Shown: positions 14,462 through 22,661 of the stretch, one piece after another
How the letters are laid out: each line of letters begins with the position of its first letter
How positions within the stretch are numbered: position 1 is the stretch's first letter
From: Nitrospira sp.
Lineage (GTDB): Bacteria > Nitrospirota > Nitrospiria > Nitrospirales > Nitrospiraceae
Reading direction: 5' to 3'
Assembly (NCBI GenBank): GCA_022226955.1
Contig: CP092079.1
Location: forward strand, 3,584,719 to 3,635,119
Length of the DNA stretch: 50,401 nucleotides
Notes under the pieces: generated by a model
What the model was told of the DNA's origin: nothing
The model's input: only the letters and a program-made list of their open reading frames with translations
The model's database searches: none
Translations under genes and position numbers: made by a program

Positions 14462-14881
14462 ATGGAACGACGCGCCGCGTCCCATACCGAAGAAGAAGAA
14501 ATGAACCAACGCCGCAAGCTGTTAAATGCGGCGAAGCGGGGCGATCAGAAAGCCATTGGGAAATTGTTTGAGCTGTACCAAGTGCGGGTGATGAACCCGG
14601 ATCAGCTGACGAAGATCAATAAAGTGTATGCCGCCATGCCGATACCGGTGAAGGCGGGATCGTCACGATCCAGCCGGCAGTCGGCCAAAGCGGGCAAACA
14701 GTCTCCCGCAAAGGGAGGCGTCTCGGCGAAGCCTGCGCCATCCGCCAAGCCGGAAAAACCGGTGAAGCCGGCGAAAGCCGCAACGCCAGCGACCGCAGCG
14801 AAACCTTCGAAATCTGCAAAGGCTGGGGCTTCTGTGGCTAAGAAATCCGCGAAGCAACCGGCGAAACGGAAAGCCAAGTAG
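14462..14881 (+). CDS. Histone H1-like Lys/Ala/Pro-rich basic protein
   Basis: A 139-residue, very basic protein. The first 60 residues form a small helical head (NQRRKLLNAAKRGDQKAIGK, LFELYQVRVMNP). The last 75 are a low-complexity tail rich in Lys, Ala, Pro and Ser (AKPAPSAKPEKPVKPAKAA and similar), as in bacterial histone H1-like proteins. Such tails usually bind nucleic acid, so a nucleoid or RNA-binding role is plausible but not shown. An ATG at 14501 is an alternative start; the one at 14462 has GAAGGGGG upstream. The tail has the repetitive coding typical of fast-evolving disordered regions. Confidence 0.7.
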   Translation: MERRAASHTEEEEMNQRRKLLNAAKRGDQKAIGKLFELYQVRVMNPDQLTKINKVYAAMPIPVKAGSSRSSRQSAKAGKQSPAKGGVSAKPAPSAKPEKPVKPAKAATPATAAKPSKSAKAGASVAKKSAKQPAKRKAK

Positions 14882-14911
14882 CCCATTTCCGTACCTGCGT
14901 GGGTGCGCGGC

Positions 14912-15208
14912 CTACTGTACGACTACGCGCAGGCCTCCGCTGGCGAGCCCTGCCGCAATTTGCTCGGCTTGCTGCGTCTCTCCCTCGAAGACCATCGCTT
15001 CCCCCTCATGATCGATCCGATAGGCGAGTTCAAAGGCGCGCGACGACGTCATGCCCGGTACGTACTTGCAGAGGAGGGCAATGACTTGTTGGTACGTGTG
15101 GCAGTCGCAATTGTAGACAATCACTCGAGCTTCGAGGCCGTCGCCGGTGCCAGTGCCGGTTTCTTCCGTTACGTCAGGGGTGGCCAGCGGAAAGGATGGT
15201 TTTGCCAT
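14912..15208 (-). CDS. clpS: ClpS-like Clp protease adaptor
   Basis: A 98-residue ClpS-family adaptor, which hands N-degron substrates to the ClpA/ClpC unfoldase of the ClpP protease. The core reads ARVIVYNCDCHTYQQVIALL, then MTSSRAFELAYRIDHEGEAMVFEG and a final helix plus GGLRVVVQ. The usual 'NDDYTPM' loop is here NCDCHTY, with the substrate-binding aspartate region altered. The middle helix (RAFELAYRIDHEG) matches 'A..i...vH..G' of the family. The first 27 residues are a disordered Thr/Gly-rich extension. No clpA or clpP gene is nearby. Confidence 0.85.
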   Translation of the reverse strand: MAKPSFPLATPDVTEETGTGTGDGLEARVIVYNCDCHTYQQVIALLCKYVPGMTSSRAFELAYRIDHEGEAMVFEGETQQAEQIAAGLASGGLRVVVQ

Positions 15209-15241
15209 GGGCGAAAAGTGTAGCAGAGTCTTGAGAAGAGT

Positions 15242-15928
15242 TTAATACCCGGTTCTGACCACTAGGTGGTTGGGAAGCCGCTCATCTTCTCGTTCAAGCG
15301 CGTGGCCAAATAGCTGAAAATGCGCGGGCGAATCTGTGGCGGCTGTGACGGAGAGGCTCTGTGCCAGTTGAATCGTATGGTGTTGAGCCGCGGCCGTTTT
15401 TACTAGCGCCAAGCCGTATTCAAACCTATAAGCGTCAGCGCCGGTCGGCCGTTCGCCGCTCAACTGCTGTACGGTTTTGACGGTGAATGGTTGGTGGAGA
15501 AGGTCCTCGTGCATGAGCCGAAGCAGCGCGGCGGGGCCTGGCACGATATCGCGCCCAATCGTCATGGAGTGGGCCGGATCGAACAACCCTCGTTGAAAGC
15601 GGCGGTTTTCCCGGAGGGCCTCGTGAAAGAGCCTGCGCCACTGACGGTCGGCCAAGTCGCGATCGACGGCGGCCTGCCCGGCGCCGGTCAATGGACCGCT
15701 GACGTGATGGCCTTGAATAATCCGTCCGGCGGCGACCAGATCTGGAAACGTTCCGCCCATGCGGTCGGCGAAGGCAGTCGTCCCCGAGAAGGGACTGAGC
15801 TGGATTGCCATGTAGTCGCGAAAATGAATACGATGAAACCGCGCCAGGAGGCGGTGCAATGTCTCTTCATGGCAGAGGTGGAAGGGGTAGAACAAGGTGT
15901 CTGTGGTTTGCATGGGATTCATCGACAA
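15242..15928 (-). CDS. Hypothetical protein, 228 aa
   Basis: A 228-residue soluble protein with no signal peptide or membrane helix and many His, Arg and Gln residues (FHLCHEETLHRLLARFHRIH near the start). I recognise no family. Starts MSMNPMQ and MNPMQ are both possible. It diverges from the Ca2+/H+ antiporter gene with only 28 bp between the starts, so their promoters overlap or lie within each other's coding sequence. The reading frame has the same codon character as neighbouring real genes and is the only long frame covering this stretch that is uninterrupted by a better candidate. Confidence 0.6.
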   Translation of the reverse strand: MSMNPMQTTDTLFYPFHLCHEETLHRLLARFHRIHFRDYMAIQLSPFSGTTAFADRMGGTFPDLVAAGRIIQGHHVSGPLTGAGQAAVDRDLADRQWRRLFHEALRENRRFQRGLFDPAHSMTIGRDIVPGPAALLRLMHEDLLHQPFTVKTVQQLSGERPTGADAYRFEYGLALVKTAAAQHHTIQLAQSLSVTAATDSPAHFQLFGHALEREDERLPNHLVVRTGY

Positions 15929-15956
15929 GTGTATGGACTCATGTTAGGTTTCGGCC

Positions 15957-17030
15957 ATGAAACGGATCTTTACGTCTTGGCTCGATGTGCTTTTAGTCTT
16001 CATTCCCGCCGCGCTCGTCCTTGAATTCTCGAAGGCCGATCCGCTCTTTATTTTTGCCGCCTCTGCCTTCGCAATCATTCCGCTCGCCGGCATGCTGGGG
16101 CGCGCGACCGAGCATCTTACGTCGCATGTCGGCGCCGGAATTGGCAGCCTGCTGAACGCTTCGCTGGGCAACGCGGCGGAGCTGATCATTGCCCTTGCCG
16201 CGCTCCGTGAAGGTCTCCACGATGTGGTGAAAGCATCGCTGACGGGTTCCATTCTTGGCAACATCCTGTTGGTGTTGGGCGCCTCCATGGTAGCCGGCGG
16301 GTTGAAATATGAGCGGCAGACGTTCAACCAAACGGCAGCGGGCATGGGGTCCAGTCTGTTGCTGTTAGCGGCGGTCGGCCTGATCATTCCCGCGCTCTTC
16401 CATTTCACTGCGGCCGATCGGGGTGTCGCGATCGAACGGGAGATGAGTTTGGAGATCGCGATTGTCCTCTTCGTGATGTATGGCTTGAGCTTGTTCTTTT
16501 CGCTAAAGACGCATCGCCACTTATATGCAGGTGAGTCGCACGATGCGGAAGATCTCGGGGAGCAGCCCTGGAGCTTCCGGCTGTCTGTCGTCGTGTTGAC
16601 GGTGGTCACCGCCTTGATCGCGGTCATGAGCGAACTGTTAGTCGGCGCGATCGAGCCGACGGCGCACAAGCTGGGTTTGACGCAGGTTTTCGTCGGCGTG
16701 ATCCTGGTGGCGCTGGTCGGTAATGCGGCGGAACATTCGACGGCGGTGCTTATGGCGATGAAGAACAAGATGGATTTAGCCTATGGAATCGCGGTGGGGT
16801 CGAGCCTTCAAATTGCGCTCTTGGTGGCCCCGGTACTGGTCTTTGCGAGTTATCTCTTCGGAACGCCTCTGGACCTGATTTTTACACCGTTTGAAGTGGC
16901 GGCGGTGACGATCTCGGTGTTTGCTGTGGGCTTCGTCGCCATCGACGGAGAGTCGAATTGGATGGAAGGCGCCATGTTGGTTGGGGTGTATGCGATGCTG
17001 GCTGTTGCCTTCTATTTTCTCCCCGGCTGA
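15957..17030 (+). CDS. Ca2+/H+ antiporter (CAX/ChaA family)
   Basis: An integral membrane cation/proton exchanger of 357 residues with about eleven transmembrane helices. The two inverted halves each carry the CaCA-superfamily repeat motif: [16 protein letters not shown] near residue 78 and [19 protein letters not shown] near 250, with conserved Glu residues that bind the ion. Between the halves is an acidic loop ([11 protein letters not shown]). The length and motifs match CAX-type antiporters, which export calcium or other divalent cations using the proton gradient. It appears to be a single-gene unit, divergent from the hypothetical gene to its left. Confidence 0.93.
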   Translation: MKRIFTSWLDVLLVFIPAALVLEFSKADPLFIFAASAFAIIPLAGMLGRATEHLTSHVGAGIGSLLNASLGNAAELIIALAALREGLHDVVKASLTGSILGNILLVLGASMVAGGLKYERQTFNQTAAGMGSSLLLLAAVGLIIPALFHFTAADRGVAIEREMSLEIAIVLFVMYGLSLFFSLKTHRHLYAGESHDAEDLGEQPWSFRLSVVVLTVVTALIAVMSELLVGAIEPTAHKLGLTQVFVGVILVALVGNAAEHSTAVLMAMKNKMDLAYGIAVGSSLQIALLVAPVLVFASYLFGTPLDLIFTPFEVAAVTISVFAVGFVAIDGESNWMEGAMLVGVYAMLAVAFYFLPG

Positions 17031-17079
17031 CAGAATGCGGAACGAGATTTTTGCGCATCCTGTTTGAACCGCTGTCCGG

Positions 17080-17286
17080 TCACACCTTATCCATATCGAT
17101 CACTTCGGTCGCATCCCACAAATTCTTCCATTCGGCATCGGCCAGATCTTTTTCGCGATCGGCTGGCGTTTCCGCTCCAAACGCTTGCGGGGCGGTCTCT
17201 GCCGGTGTCTCGACCGGTGCCGGAGTCGAAGGTTGTGTTGCCTGACTGCTGCGGCGTTTTTTAGCGGGATCCATATTAACGGGCAT
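17080..17286 (-). CDS. Small hypothetical protein, 68 aa
   Basis: A 68-residue acidic, disordered protein with a basic start (MDPAKKRRSSQ), a Pro/Ala/Thr-rich middle and an acidic C-terminal helix (REKDLADAEWKNLWDATEVI). GAGGTG stands five to ten bases before the ATG at 17286. It is downstream of hemW on the same strand. The coding quality is modest, so it may not be real. Confidence 0.45.
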   Translation of the reverse strand: MPVNMDPAKKRRSSQATQPSTPAPVETPAETAPQAFGAETPADREKDLADAEWKNLWDATEVIDMDKV

Positions 17287-17385
17287 GGGGCACCTCGTGT
17301 GAATGACAAACAGTGTCTCTTTCCGATGCGTTGGTTGTCAATGGCGGCTGGGGATGCAGAAGCGGATATGTCGGCGCAGGGGAGT

Positions 17386-18516
17386 TCAGAACAGTTCCGC
17401 GGCCACGCTATCGGCAAAGCGACGGCCCAGCGGGGTGAGCCTGATTAGACCATCCTCCTGCACAACCAGGCCTCGTGTCGTGAGTTGTGTGAAGATGTCG
17501 CGCTGTTCCGCATCCTCGCTGGCAAGGGTATGTGGGACCCCTTTCAATAATCGGAGGCCGAAGATGAGAGCATCGCGTTGCTGTTCTTCATCGGTCAGCA
17601 GGCGGCGATCTGTTATGGGAAACTGGTTGATTTGCAGCTGGCTGGCATAGGCATCGAGATCGGCAATGTTGCCGAAGCGGTTTCCATCGACATAGGACTG
17701 TGCGCTGGGGCCAAGGCCAAGATAGTCGCCGCCGGTCCAGTAGAGCAGATTGTGGCGGCAGGCATAGCCAGGCCTGGCATAGTTTGAAATTTCATAATGA
17801 GTAAACCCTGCCGCGGCTAGTACCCTTTCTGCCGCTTCTTCCATCTCAATTTGAAGCGATTCATCCGGTGGCGGGGTGAGTCCTTTGGCGATATCCTGCG
17901 CCAGCTTGGTATGGTCCTCGATGGTGAGGGCGTAGCATGAGATATGGGTTGGATTCAGCTCGATGAGCGATTCCACGGTAGCGGTCCATGATGCGAGGCT
18001 TTGGCCAGGCAGCCCGTACATGAGATCCAGGTTGATATTTGAGAATCCTGCCGTTCGGGCGTTGACGACAGCCTGTTCGGTTTCGGCTATTGTCCCTGGA
18101 CGGCCGATGGGAATGAAATCCTGGGGCGCCATGGATTCTGCTCCCAGGCTGATTCGAGTCACGCCGGCATTGGCGAGGATTGTCAAATCTGAATGTGTGA
18201 CCGTTGAGGGGTGTGCTTCGATGGTGATTTCGACATCTGGCGCGACGGAATAGATTTGTCGAATATGGTCGAGGAGCGCAGCCAGTCGCAGTGCTGGAAT
18301 AACTGTGGGCGTACCCCCACCGAAATAGATGCTCTGCAGCGCGCGTCCATCGAGCAGGTTCTGCCGATGAGAGAGCGTCAGCTCACGCGCAAGCGCTGAT
18401 AGATAGACTTCGATGCGAGCCGGTGTGGCGATTTCCAAGTAGAAGGCGCAGAAGTGGCAGCGCTGCCGGCAGAGCGGGACATGGATATAGAGCCCGATAT
18501 CTCGCGGTGGCGGCAT
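17386..18516 (-). CDS. hemW: HemW, radical SAM heme chaperone
   Basis: A radical SAM protein of 376 residues in the HemN/HemW family. The iron-sulfur motif is C16-x3-C20-x2-C23 followed by AF; true coproporphyrinogen dehydrogenase HemN has an extra Cys after it, and its absence marks HemW, which binds heme and delivers it to respiratory enzymes. Other visible motifs are YFGGGTPT, ISLGAESM and the C-terminal HemN domain (RPGYACRHNLLYWTGGDYLG, LRLLKGV). The gene follows the 92-residue gene at 18519 with a two-base gap, so the two share a transcript. Confidence 0.92.
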   Translation of the reverse strand: MPPPRDIGLYIHVPLCRQRCHFCAFYLEIATPARIEVYLSALARELTLSHRQNLLDGRALQSIYFGGGTPTVIPALRLAALLDHIRQIYSVAPDVEITIEAHPSTVTHSDLTILANAGVTRISLGAESMAPQDFIPIGRPGTIAETEQAVVNARTAGFSNINLDLMYGLPGQSLASWTATVESLIELNPTHISCYALTIEDHTKLAQDIAKGLTPPPDESLQIEMEEAAERVLAAAGFTHYEISNYARPGYACRHNLLYWTGGDYLGLGPSAQSYVDGNRFGNIADLDAYASQLQINQFPITDRRLLTDEEQQRDALIFGLRLLKGVPHTLASEDAEQRDIFTQLTTRGLVVQEDGLIRLTPLGRRFADSVAAELF

Positions 18517-18518
18517 GG

Positions 18519-18797
18519 TTAGATTTTGAACGGTTGAGGTTTCCCGAAATCTTTCTCGACGACGACTTCAATTTCAGCCTGGGTTGATATTCCTCGATTC
18601 CGAATGTGCGCCGACCAGCCTGGATGGCGGCGTAACGACTCGAAGACCGTTTTGAGGATCTCCGGCTTCATGCGCGCTTCCCATTCACCGGTCCAGGCGC
18701 GCTGATCCTCCTCTCCCTCGTAGTCGTCCGGAAAGCTGGCCTCCAAGCTGAATCGGAGAGTGAAGGACTGTTCTTCACGATACATAGCGCCTCGCAT
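18519..18797 (-). CDS. Hypothetical protein, 92 aa, upstream of hemW
   Basis: A 92-residue protein (MYREEQSFTLRFSLEASFPD is probably the true start, at 18785). It reads as a small alpha/beta domain with acidic loops (DDYEGEEDQ) and ends in KDFGKPQPFKI. No signal peptide. I do not recognise the family. The tight coupling with hemW suggests an accessory role or merely shared transcription. Confidence 0.65.
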   Translation of the reverse strand: MRGAMYREEQSFTLRFSLEASFPDDYEGEEDQRAWTGEWEARMKPEILKTVFESLRRHPGWSAHIRNRGISTQAEIEVVVEKDFGKPQPFKI

Positions 18798-18825
18798 TGC
18801 GATCTGGCCCAGGTGATTTTATAAT
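18797..18825 (+). promoter_or_regulatory. Strong sigma-70-like promoter of the fmdB gene
   Basis: TTGCGA (18797-18802), 17-base spacer, TATAAT (18820-18825, perfect consensus). Transcription would start about 18 bp before the ATG at 18850, which has an AAGGAG ribosome-binding site. Confidence 0.6.
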
Positions 18826-18849
18826 GGCTTCCAACAAGGAGCGTGTCAT

Positions 18850-19080
18850 ATGCCTATCTTCGAATATGTGTGCGCCGAATGTAAACACCGGTTTGAACTC
18901 TTGATCCATCGATCGGATGAAGCCGCTTGCCCGAAATGCCGGGCTACGAGGCTGGATAAGCAGATTTCCTCATTCGGTGTCGGCGCGACCGGTGGGTGGG
19001 CGTCACCTGGCTCCGGTAACGGCGGGTCTTGCGGAAGCTGCGGCGATCCGCGCGGGCCTGGTTCCTGTTCAACGAACTAG
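18850..19080 (+). CDS. FmdB-family zinc ribbon protein
   Basis: A 76-residue protein whose N-terminal half is the FmdB/CxxC_CxxC zinc ribbon: MPIFEYVCAECKHRFELLI with C8, C11, C27 and C30. The C-terminal half is Gly/Ser-rich with three more cysteines (GSCGSCGDPRGPGSC), a common feature of these proteins. FmdB was named as a putative regulator of formamidase but the function of the family is unknown. It leads a probable three-gene operon with 19090-19410 and 19423-20082. Confidence 0.88.
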   Translation: MPIFEYVCAECKHRFELLIHRSDEAACPKCRATRLDKQISSFGVGATGGWASPGSGNGGSCGSCGDPRGPGSCSTN

Positions 19081-19089
19081 GCGGTCTGC

Positions 19090-19410
19090 ATGGATGTGGA
19101 AGAATTGCTTCACCGTGCGATGAACACCATTGCGCAGTCCGATCCAATCATCAAGCTGCTTCAGCAAGTGAGGATGGGCAAGATGAAGGCGGGGGATGCC
19201 GGATTGCGCGTGGTGGTCGAGGCCTGGTTCGGGACCTATGAGAAAGCCTTGAAGACCGAGGGGCTGACTCAAGCCGCCCTCCGCCGGCTCGATCCGGCTC
19301 CGCGTGTGGCGGTGCTACTGGATGCCGGAGTGTTGCCGGCCGATCATCCTTCTGTGCTAGGACTTGAACGGGCGTTTTCACAGGCCCTCTCCCAGGCTCC
19401 TCTCGGATAA
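19090..19410 (+). CDS. Hypothetical protein, 106 aa
   Basis: A 106-residue soluble, mostly helical protein (MDVEELLHRAMNTIAQSDPI, then a helical body with GLTQAALRRLDPAPRVAVLL). It begins nine bases after fmdB and ends 12 bases before the next start. I recognise no family and see no catalytic motif. Confidence 0.65.
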   Translation: MDVEELLHRAMNTIAQSDPIIKLLQQVRMGKMKAGDAGLRVVVEAWFGTYEKALKTEGLTQAALRRLDPAPRVAVLLDAGVLPADHPSVLGLERAFSQALSQAPLG

Positions 19411-19422
19411 CTCTTTGTGGCT

Positions 19423-20082
19423 ATGGCCATACGTCTCGTTCTGCTCATCCTCTCCTGTCTTCTTCATGGTTTCATCGCGGAAGCTCAGGACGATGTGGGG
19501 ATCGGCCGCATTCGATTCGAGCCGCTCTCTCAATTCGCATCCACGTTACCTCATGATGTTCAGTTACTCGACGATGCGACGGCCATCGAAGGATTTCTTG
19601 ATTCCTTGGATGGCTCTCCTCCTGACTGGCCCGCCATCCATGGACAGGGCCATCATGATCCTGGACATGACGACCGCCTCTTTCAACTGAATCGAGCGCG
19701 GGATGAACGCCGTGCCGGGAATCTTGCGCTTGCTCGGCGAATCGCCTTTCGATGGGTGGGAGAGTTATCTCGTTTCGATCCTGAGAAGAAGGGATTTTCA
19801 GTGGCTCTCGGTCCGGTCTTTACGGCTACCCGGTGGGGGCAGGTTCGTTTCAAGGCTGACGATCTACCTGGTGAGTTCACCGCGATTCCGCCGGAGAATG
19901 CGTTGGATCGGCTTCTCGGTGAGATTGCCGTGGGAAAGATTGTCGAACTTGCCGTCATCATGGTAGGCCGTCTCATTCCGGATGAATCGATCGTGTACGA
20001 CTTCTCTCACGACCAAGAGGGGCTCGGCCTCATCATGCCTTTTGTCCATATTGAGGAAGTGCATTACGTCCGTTCGCGTTAG
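19423..20082 (+). CDS. Exported hypothetical protein, 219 aa
   Basis: Starts at ATG 19423 (a GTG six bases upstream is an alternative). The N-terminus is a Sec signal peptide ending near GFIAEA. The mature part contains a His/Asp-rich loop (HGQGHHDPGHDD) that could bind metal, followed by a beta-rich domain (GFSVALGPVFTATRWGQVRF). No family recognised. It is the last gene of the fmdB group. Confidence 0.65.
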   Translation: MAIRLVLLILSCLLHGFIAEAQDDVGIGRIRFEPLSQFASTLPHDVQLLDDATAIEGFLDSLDGSPPDWPAIHGQGHHDPGHDDRLFQLNRARDERRAGNLALARRIAFRWVGELSRFDPEKKGFSVALGPVFTATRWGQVRFKADDLPGEFTAIPPENALDRLLGEIAVGKIVELAVIMVGRLIPDESIVYDFSHDQEGLGLIMPFVHIEEVHYVRSR

Positions 20083-20415
20083 CTCCTCACACATCTTCTC
20101 TCGTGTTTTCCTCATCTCATTGAACGCATCGGTTCACCAGTCCTAGTCACAAGTACGTAGCTCACATCGGGCGCAGAGGCCTATTCTCTTTGTATGAAGG
20201 CCAGCCAGGGTGCGTCACATTATGGACGTGATCAGAGGACGCCTATGGTACACCAGCTGTAGGGAATCTCCTTCAGTAGGGGCTAGCGTGGCTGGATAAC
20301 ATCTCGATTCATAACGGGTTACCAGACGAGCGGCGATGAACGAGATATAGGGTATTGGTTTTGCTCAACCACTGCCTCGCGAGTTGGGACCTCGGTTTTA
20401 TGAAGGAGGTCGGGC
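20083..20415. other. 333-bp intergenic region before the DUF1800 gene
   Basis: No open frame of interest, tRNA, repeat or clear terminator is visible. The only defined element is a strong GAAGGAGG ribosome-binding site just before the ATG at 20416. The region presumably holds the promoter of the DUF1800/DUF1501 operon, but no convincing -35/-10 pair stands out. Confidence 0.5.
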
Positions 20416-22635
20416 ATGGCGTTTGGTGCGGATGAGACAAACGATATGATGTCGAACATTGCTGAATCGATGTGGCGGCAACCTCATTGGATTGCTGTCT
20501 TTGCAGGTCTTTCTCTCTGGTCTGTGCAGGGGCTCTCTTTCTCAGCTCCCGCCTACGCGCATGAGAGCGAGGCGCATCCGGTTTCAGCCGCTTCTTCTGG
20601 AGCGACACACTCGCTGCTCAGACCTGTTCGATCGGTCGATCCGACCTCGTCCGATGTAAAAGAAGAGGGGGCACCTGTATTAAACTCTGAGTCTGGCCAG
20701 AAACCTTTCAAGAGGAAAAAAGCTAAAGTTGTCGATAAAAATCCAGTTACTGTGCCTCAGCGCGCATCGGCAATGGCGTCTACAGTGCCGGCACAAACTA
20801 CGGGAGAAGCGATTGAGCAAGAACGTTCTGGTGGGATGAAGCCAGCTGGTTTCTTTTCATCCGGATCGGCTGCGATGGCTGGAACCAGCATGACAGGTAT
20901 GGGGACAACCTCGACCATAATGGCTGCTGCCGCATCAAGCCCTCAAGCTGCGCTAGCGGCGGTTGCTCCAAGTGCGTTGCTCAGCTCTGTAGTCGGAGGA
21001 CCCTCAACACCATCTAATAAGAATATTCAGCGACTGTCCGCCGGAATTCCAGGACTCACGCGTATCATTGCTACACCGCTTCCTCCTGAGACGATTGCCA
21101 TGCCGGCTCCTCCGCTCGATCCTCCAGCCTCGGGGCTTCCAGCCGCGCCGGCAAACTGGTTTGGCTATCACGTCTTGAGCCGCCTGAGTTTTGGTGGCAC
21201 GCCTAATCAACTCAATGCGGTGTCTCATATGACCGCGGCTCAAGCGAGGGATTGGGCTACTCGATATATGAAGGAGCAACTTGGCCTTGATCCGGCACAG
21301 CCCTGGCCGACGAACCTCCATTCGACGTCCTCGTTGCCTATCGCGACGCCGATTGTGGATACGGATACAGATTTGCGCCTGATGACTGCTCAAGGCCGCT
21401 GGAAGAAAGACGATCTTGAGCCGACTGTCTTGAAGCCGGATCTTCACCAAGTGCAGGACCATGATCTCATTCGGAAGCTGTATAGCCGCCGTCAGTTGCT
21501 CGAGAAGATGGCCTATTTTTGGGACAACCATTTCAACACTGATTTTCGGTCGCATTTTCGCGGCCAATACGAAGTTTACGAGAATGAGGCGTTCCGGGCT
21601 CTGGCCTATGGACGGTTTGTGGACTTGTTGATTGCGAGCGGGAAGAGTCCGGCCATGATGGTGTATCTGAATACCGATGTGAGTAAGAAAGAAAATCCGA
21701 ATGAGAACTATGCGCGTGAGGTCTTGGAGCTTCATACCCTTGGGGTGGATGAACACGGCCATCCAGCTGGGTATACGCAAACGGATATCAACGAGGCCGC
21801 CAAGGCATTTACCGGCTGGACGGTGCCGGCGGGCTCGGCGCCAGGTTTTCGATTCGTGGCGTGGCGGCATAGCCCAGGAGCGAAAACAGTCTTAGGGCAG
21901 CCAGTCGCATTTGACGGGAGCGGGCCAACTGAAGGGGAGCGAGTATTGCAAATTGCCGCCAGCCATCCTTCGACGGCTCGGCATTTGGCGAAAAAACTCT
22001 GTGAGTACTTTGTGAGTGAAACGCCGTCTTCAGCGCTGGTCACGGAAGTGGCGTCGGTATTTAGCGATTCAGGCGGTGATATACGAAAAGTGCTGATTGC
22101 CATTGTCACGTCGTCTGATTTCAACAATGTGGCGAACTATCGAAGTTTGGTCAAGACGCCGTTGGAGTATGCCGTCGGGCTTTATCGAAACCTTGGGGTC
22201 TGGTCATCACATGATCCTATCCGTCGGCGGCTGACGGCGGCCGGGCAGGGATTGTTCGAAATGCCTCCACCGACCGGATATAAAGAAAATTCCGAGCATT
22301 GGCTGAACACCTATGTCTTGTTTCACGAAACGGCGATGGCGTACGAAGCCACCATGTCAGGGTTCGGCTCGACCATCCGATTTGGATCGGATACGAGCGG
22401 CGGGCTGATTCGTCTGTGGCTAAAGGGCCTTGGTTTGAGGACGGAGGCAGAGGTCTTGGGATTTCTCCTGAACCTCACGAATGACCGAGTGGCCACGGCC
22501 ACCGAGTATCAAATTTATCTGACGACGTTGCGCAGTGGCGGCGGAACCTTCAATTTGGACAACCCCAGCACCGAAGCGGCGCTCGACCGGACGCTGGCGA
22601 GCATGCTTGCAAATCCGCGCTATCTCTATCAATAG
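20416..22635 (+). CDS. DUF1800 family exported protein
   Basis: A 739-residue protein. A signal-like hydrophobic segment (WIAVFAGLSLWSVQGLSFSA, about 18-37) is followed by a 200-residue Ser/Pro/Ala-rich linker and then the DUF1800 domain (about 245-735): NWFGYHVLSRLSFGGTPNQL, KMAYFWDNHFNT, NENYAREVLELHTLGVD and YTQTDINEAAKAFTGWT are family hallmarks. Activity is unknown, but DUF1800 genes are nearly always next to a DUF1501 gene, as here. The start is supported by a strong ribosome-binding site. The DUF1501 gene follows after 26 bases, so they form one transcript. Confidence 0.88.
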   Translation: MAFGADETNDMMSNIAESMWRQPHWIAVFAGLSLWSVQGLSFSAPAYAHESEAHPVSAASSGATHSLLRPVRSVDPTSSDVKEEGAPVLNSESGQKPFKRKKAKVVDKNPVTVPQRASAMASTVPAQTTGEAIEQERSGGMKPAGFFSSGSAAMAGTSMTGMGTTSTIMAAAASSPQAALAAVAPSALLSSVVGGPSTPSNKNIQRLSAGIPGLTRIIATPLPPETIAMPAPPLDPPASGLPAAPANWFGYHVLSRLSFGGTPNQLNAVSHMTAAQARDWATRYMKEQLGLDPAQPWPTNLHSTSSLPIATPIVDTDTDLRLMTAQGRWKKDDLEPTVLKPDLHQVQDHDLIRKLYSRRQLLEKMAYFWDNHFNTDFRSHFRGQYEVYENEAFRALAYGRFVDLLIASGKSPAMMVYLNTDVSKKENPNENYAREVLELHTLGVDEHGHPAGYTQTDINEAAKAFTGWTVPAGSAPGFRFVAWRHSPGAKTVLGQPVAFDGSGPTEGERVLQIAASHPSTARHLAKKLCEYFVSETPSSALVTEVASVFSDSGGDIRKVLIAIVTSSDFNNVANYRSLVKTPLEYAVGLYRNLGVWSSHDPIRRRLTAAGQGLFEMPPPTGYKENSEHWLNTYVLFHETAMAYEATMSGFGSTIRFGSDTSGGLIRLWLKGLGLRTEAEVLGFLLNLTNDRVATATEYQIYLTTLRSGGGTFNLDNPSTEAALDRTLASMLANPRYLYQ

Positions 22636-22661
22636 TGGGACGATCATTGAGAGGAAATACT

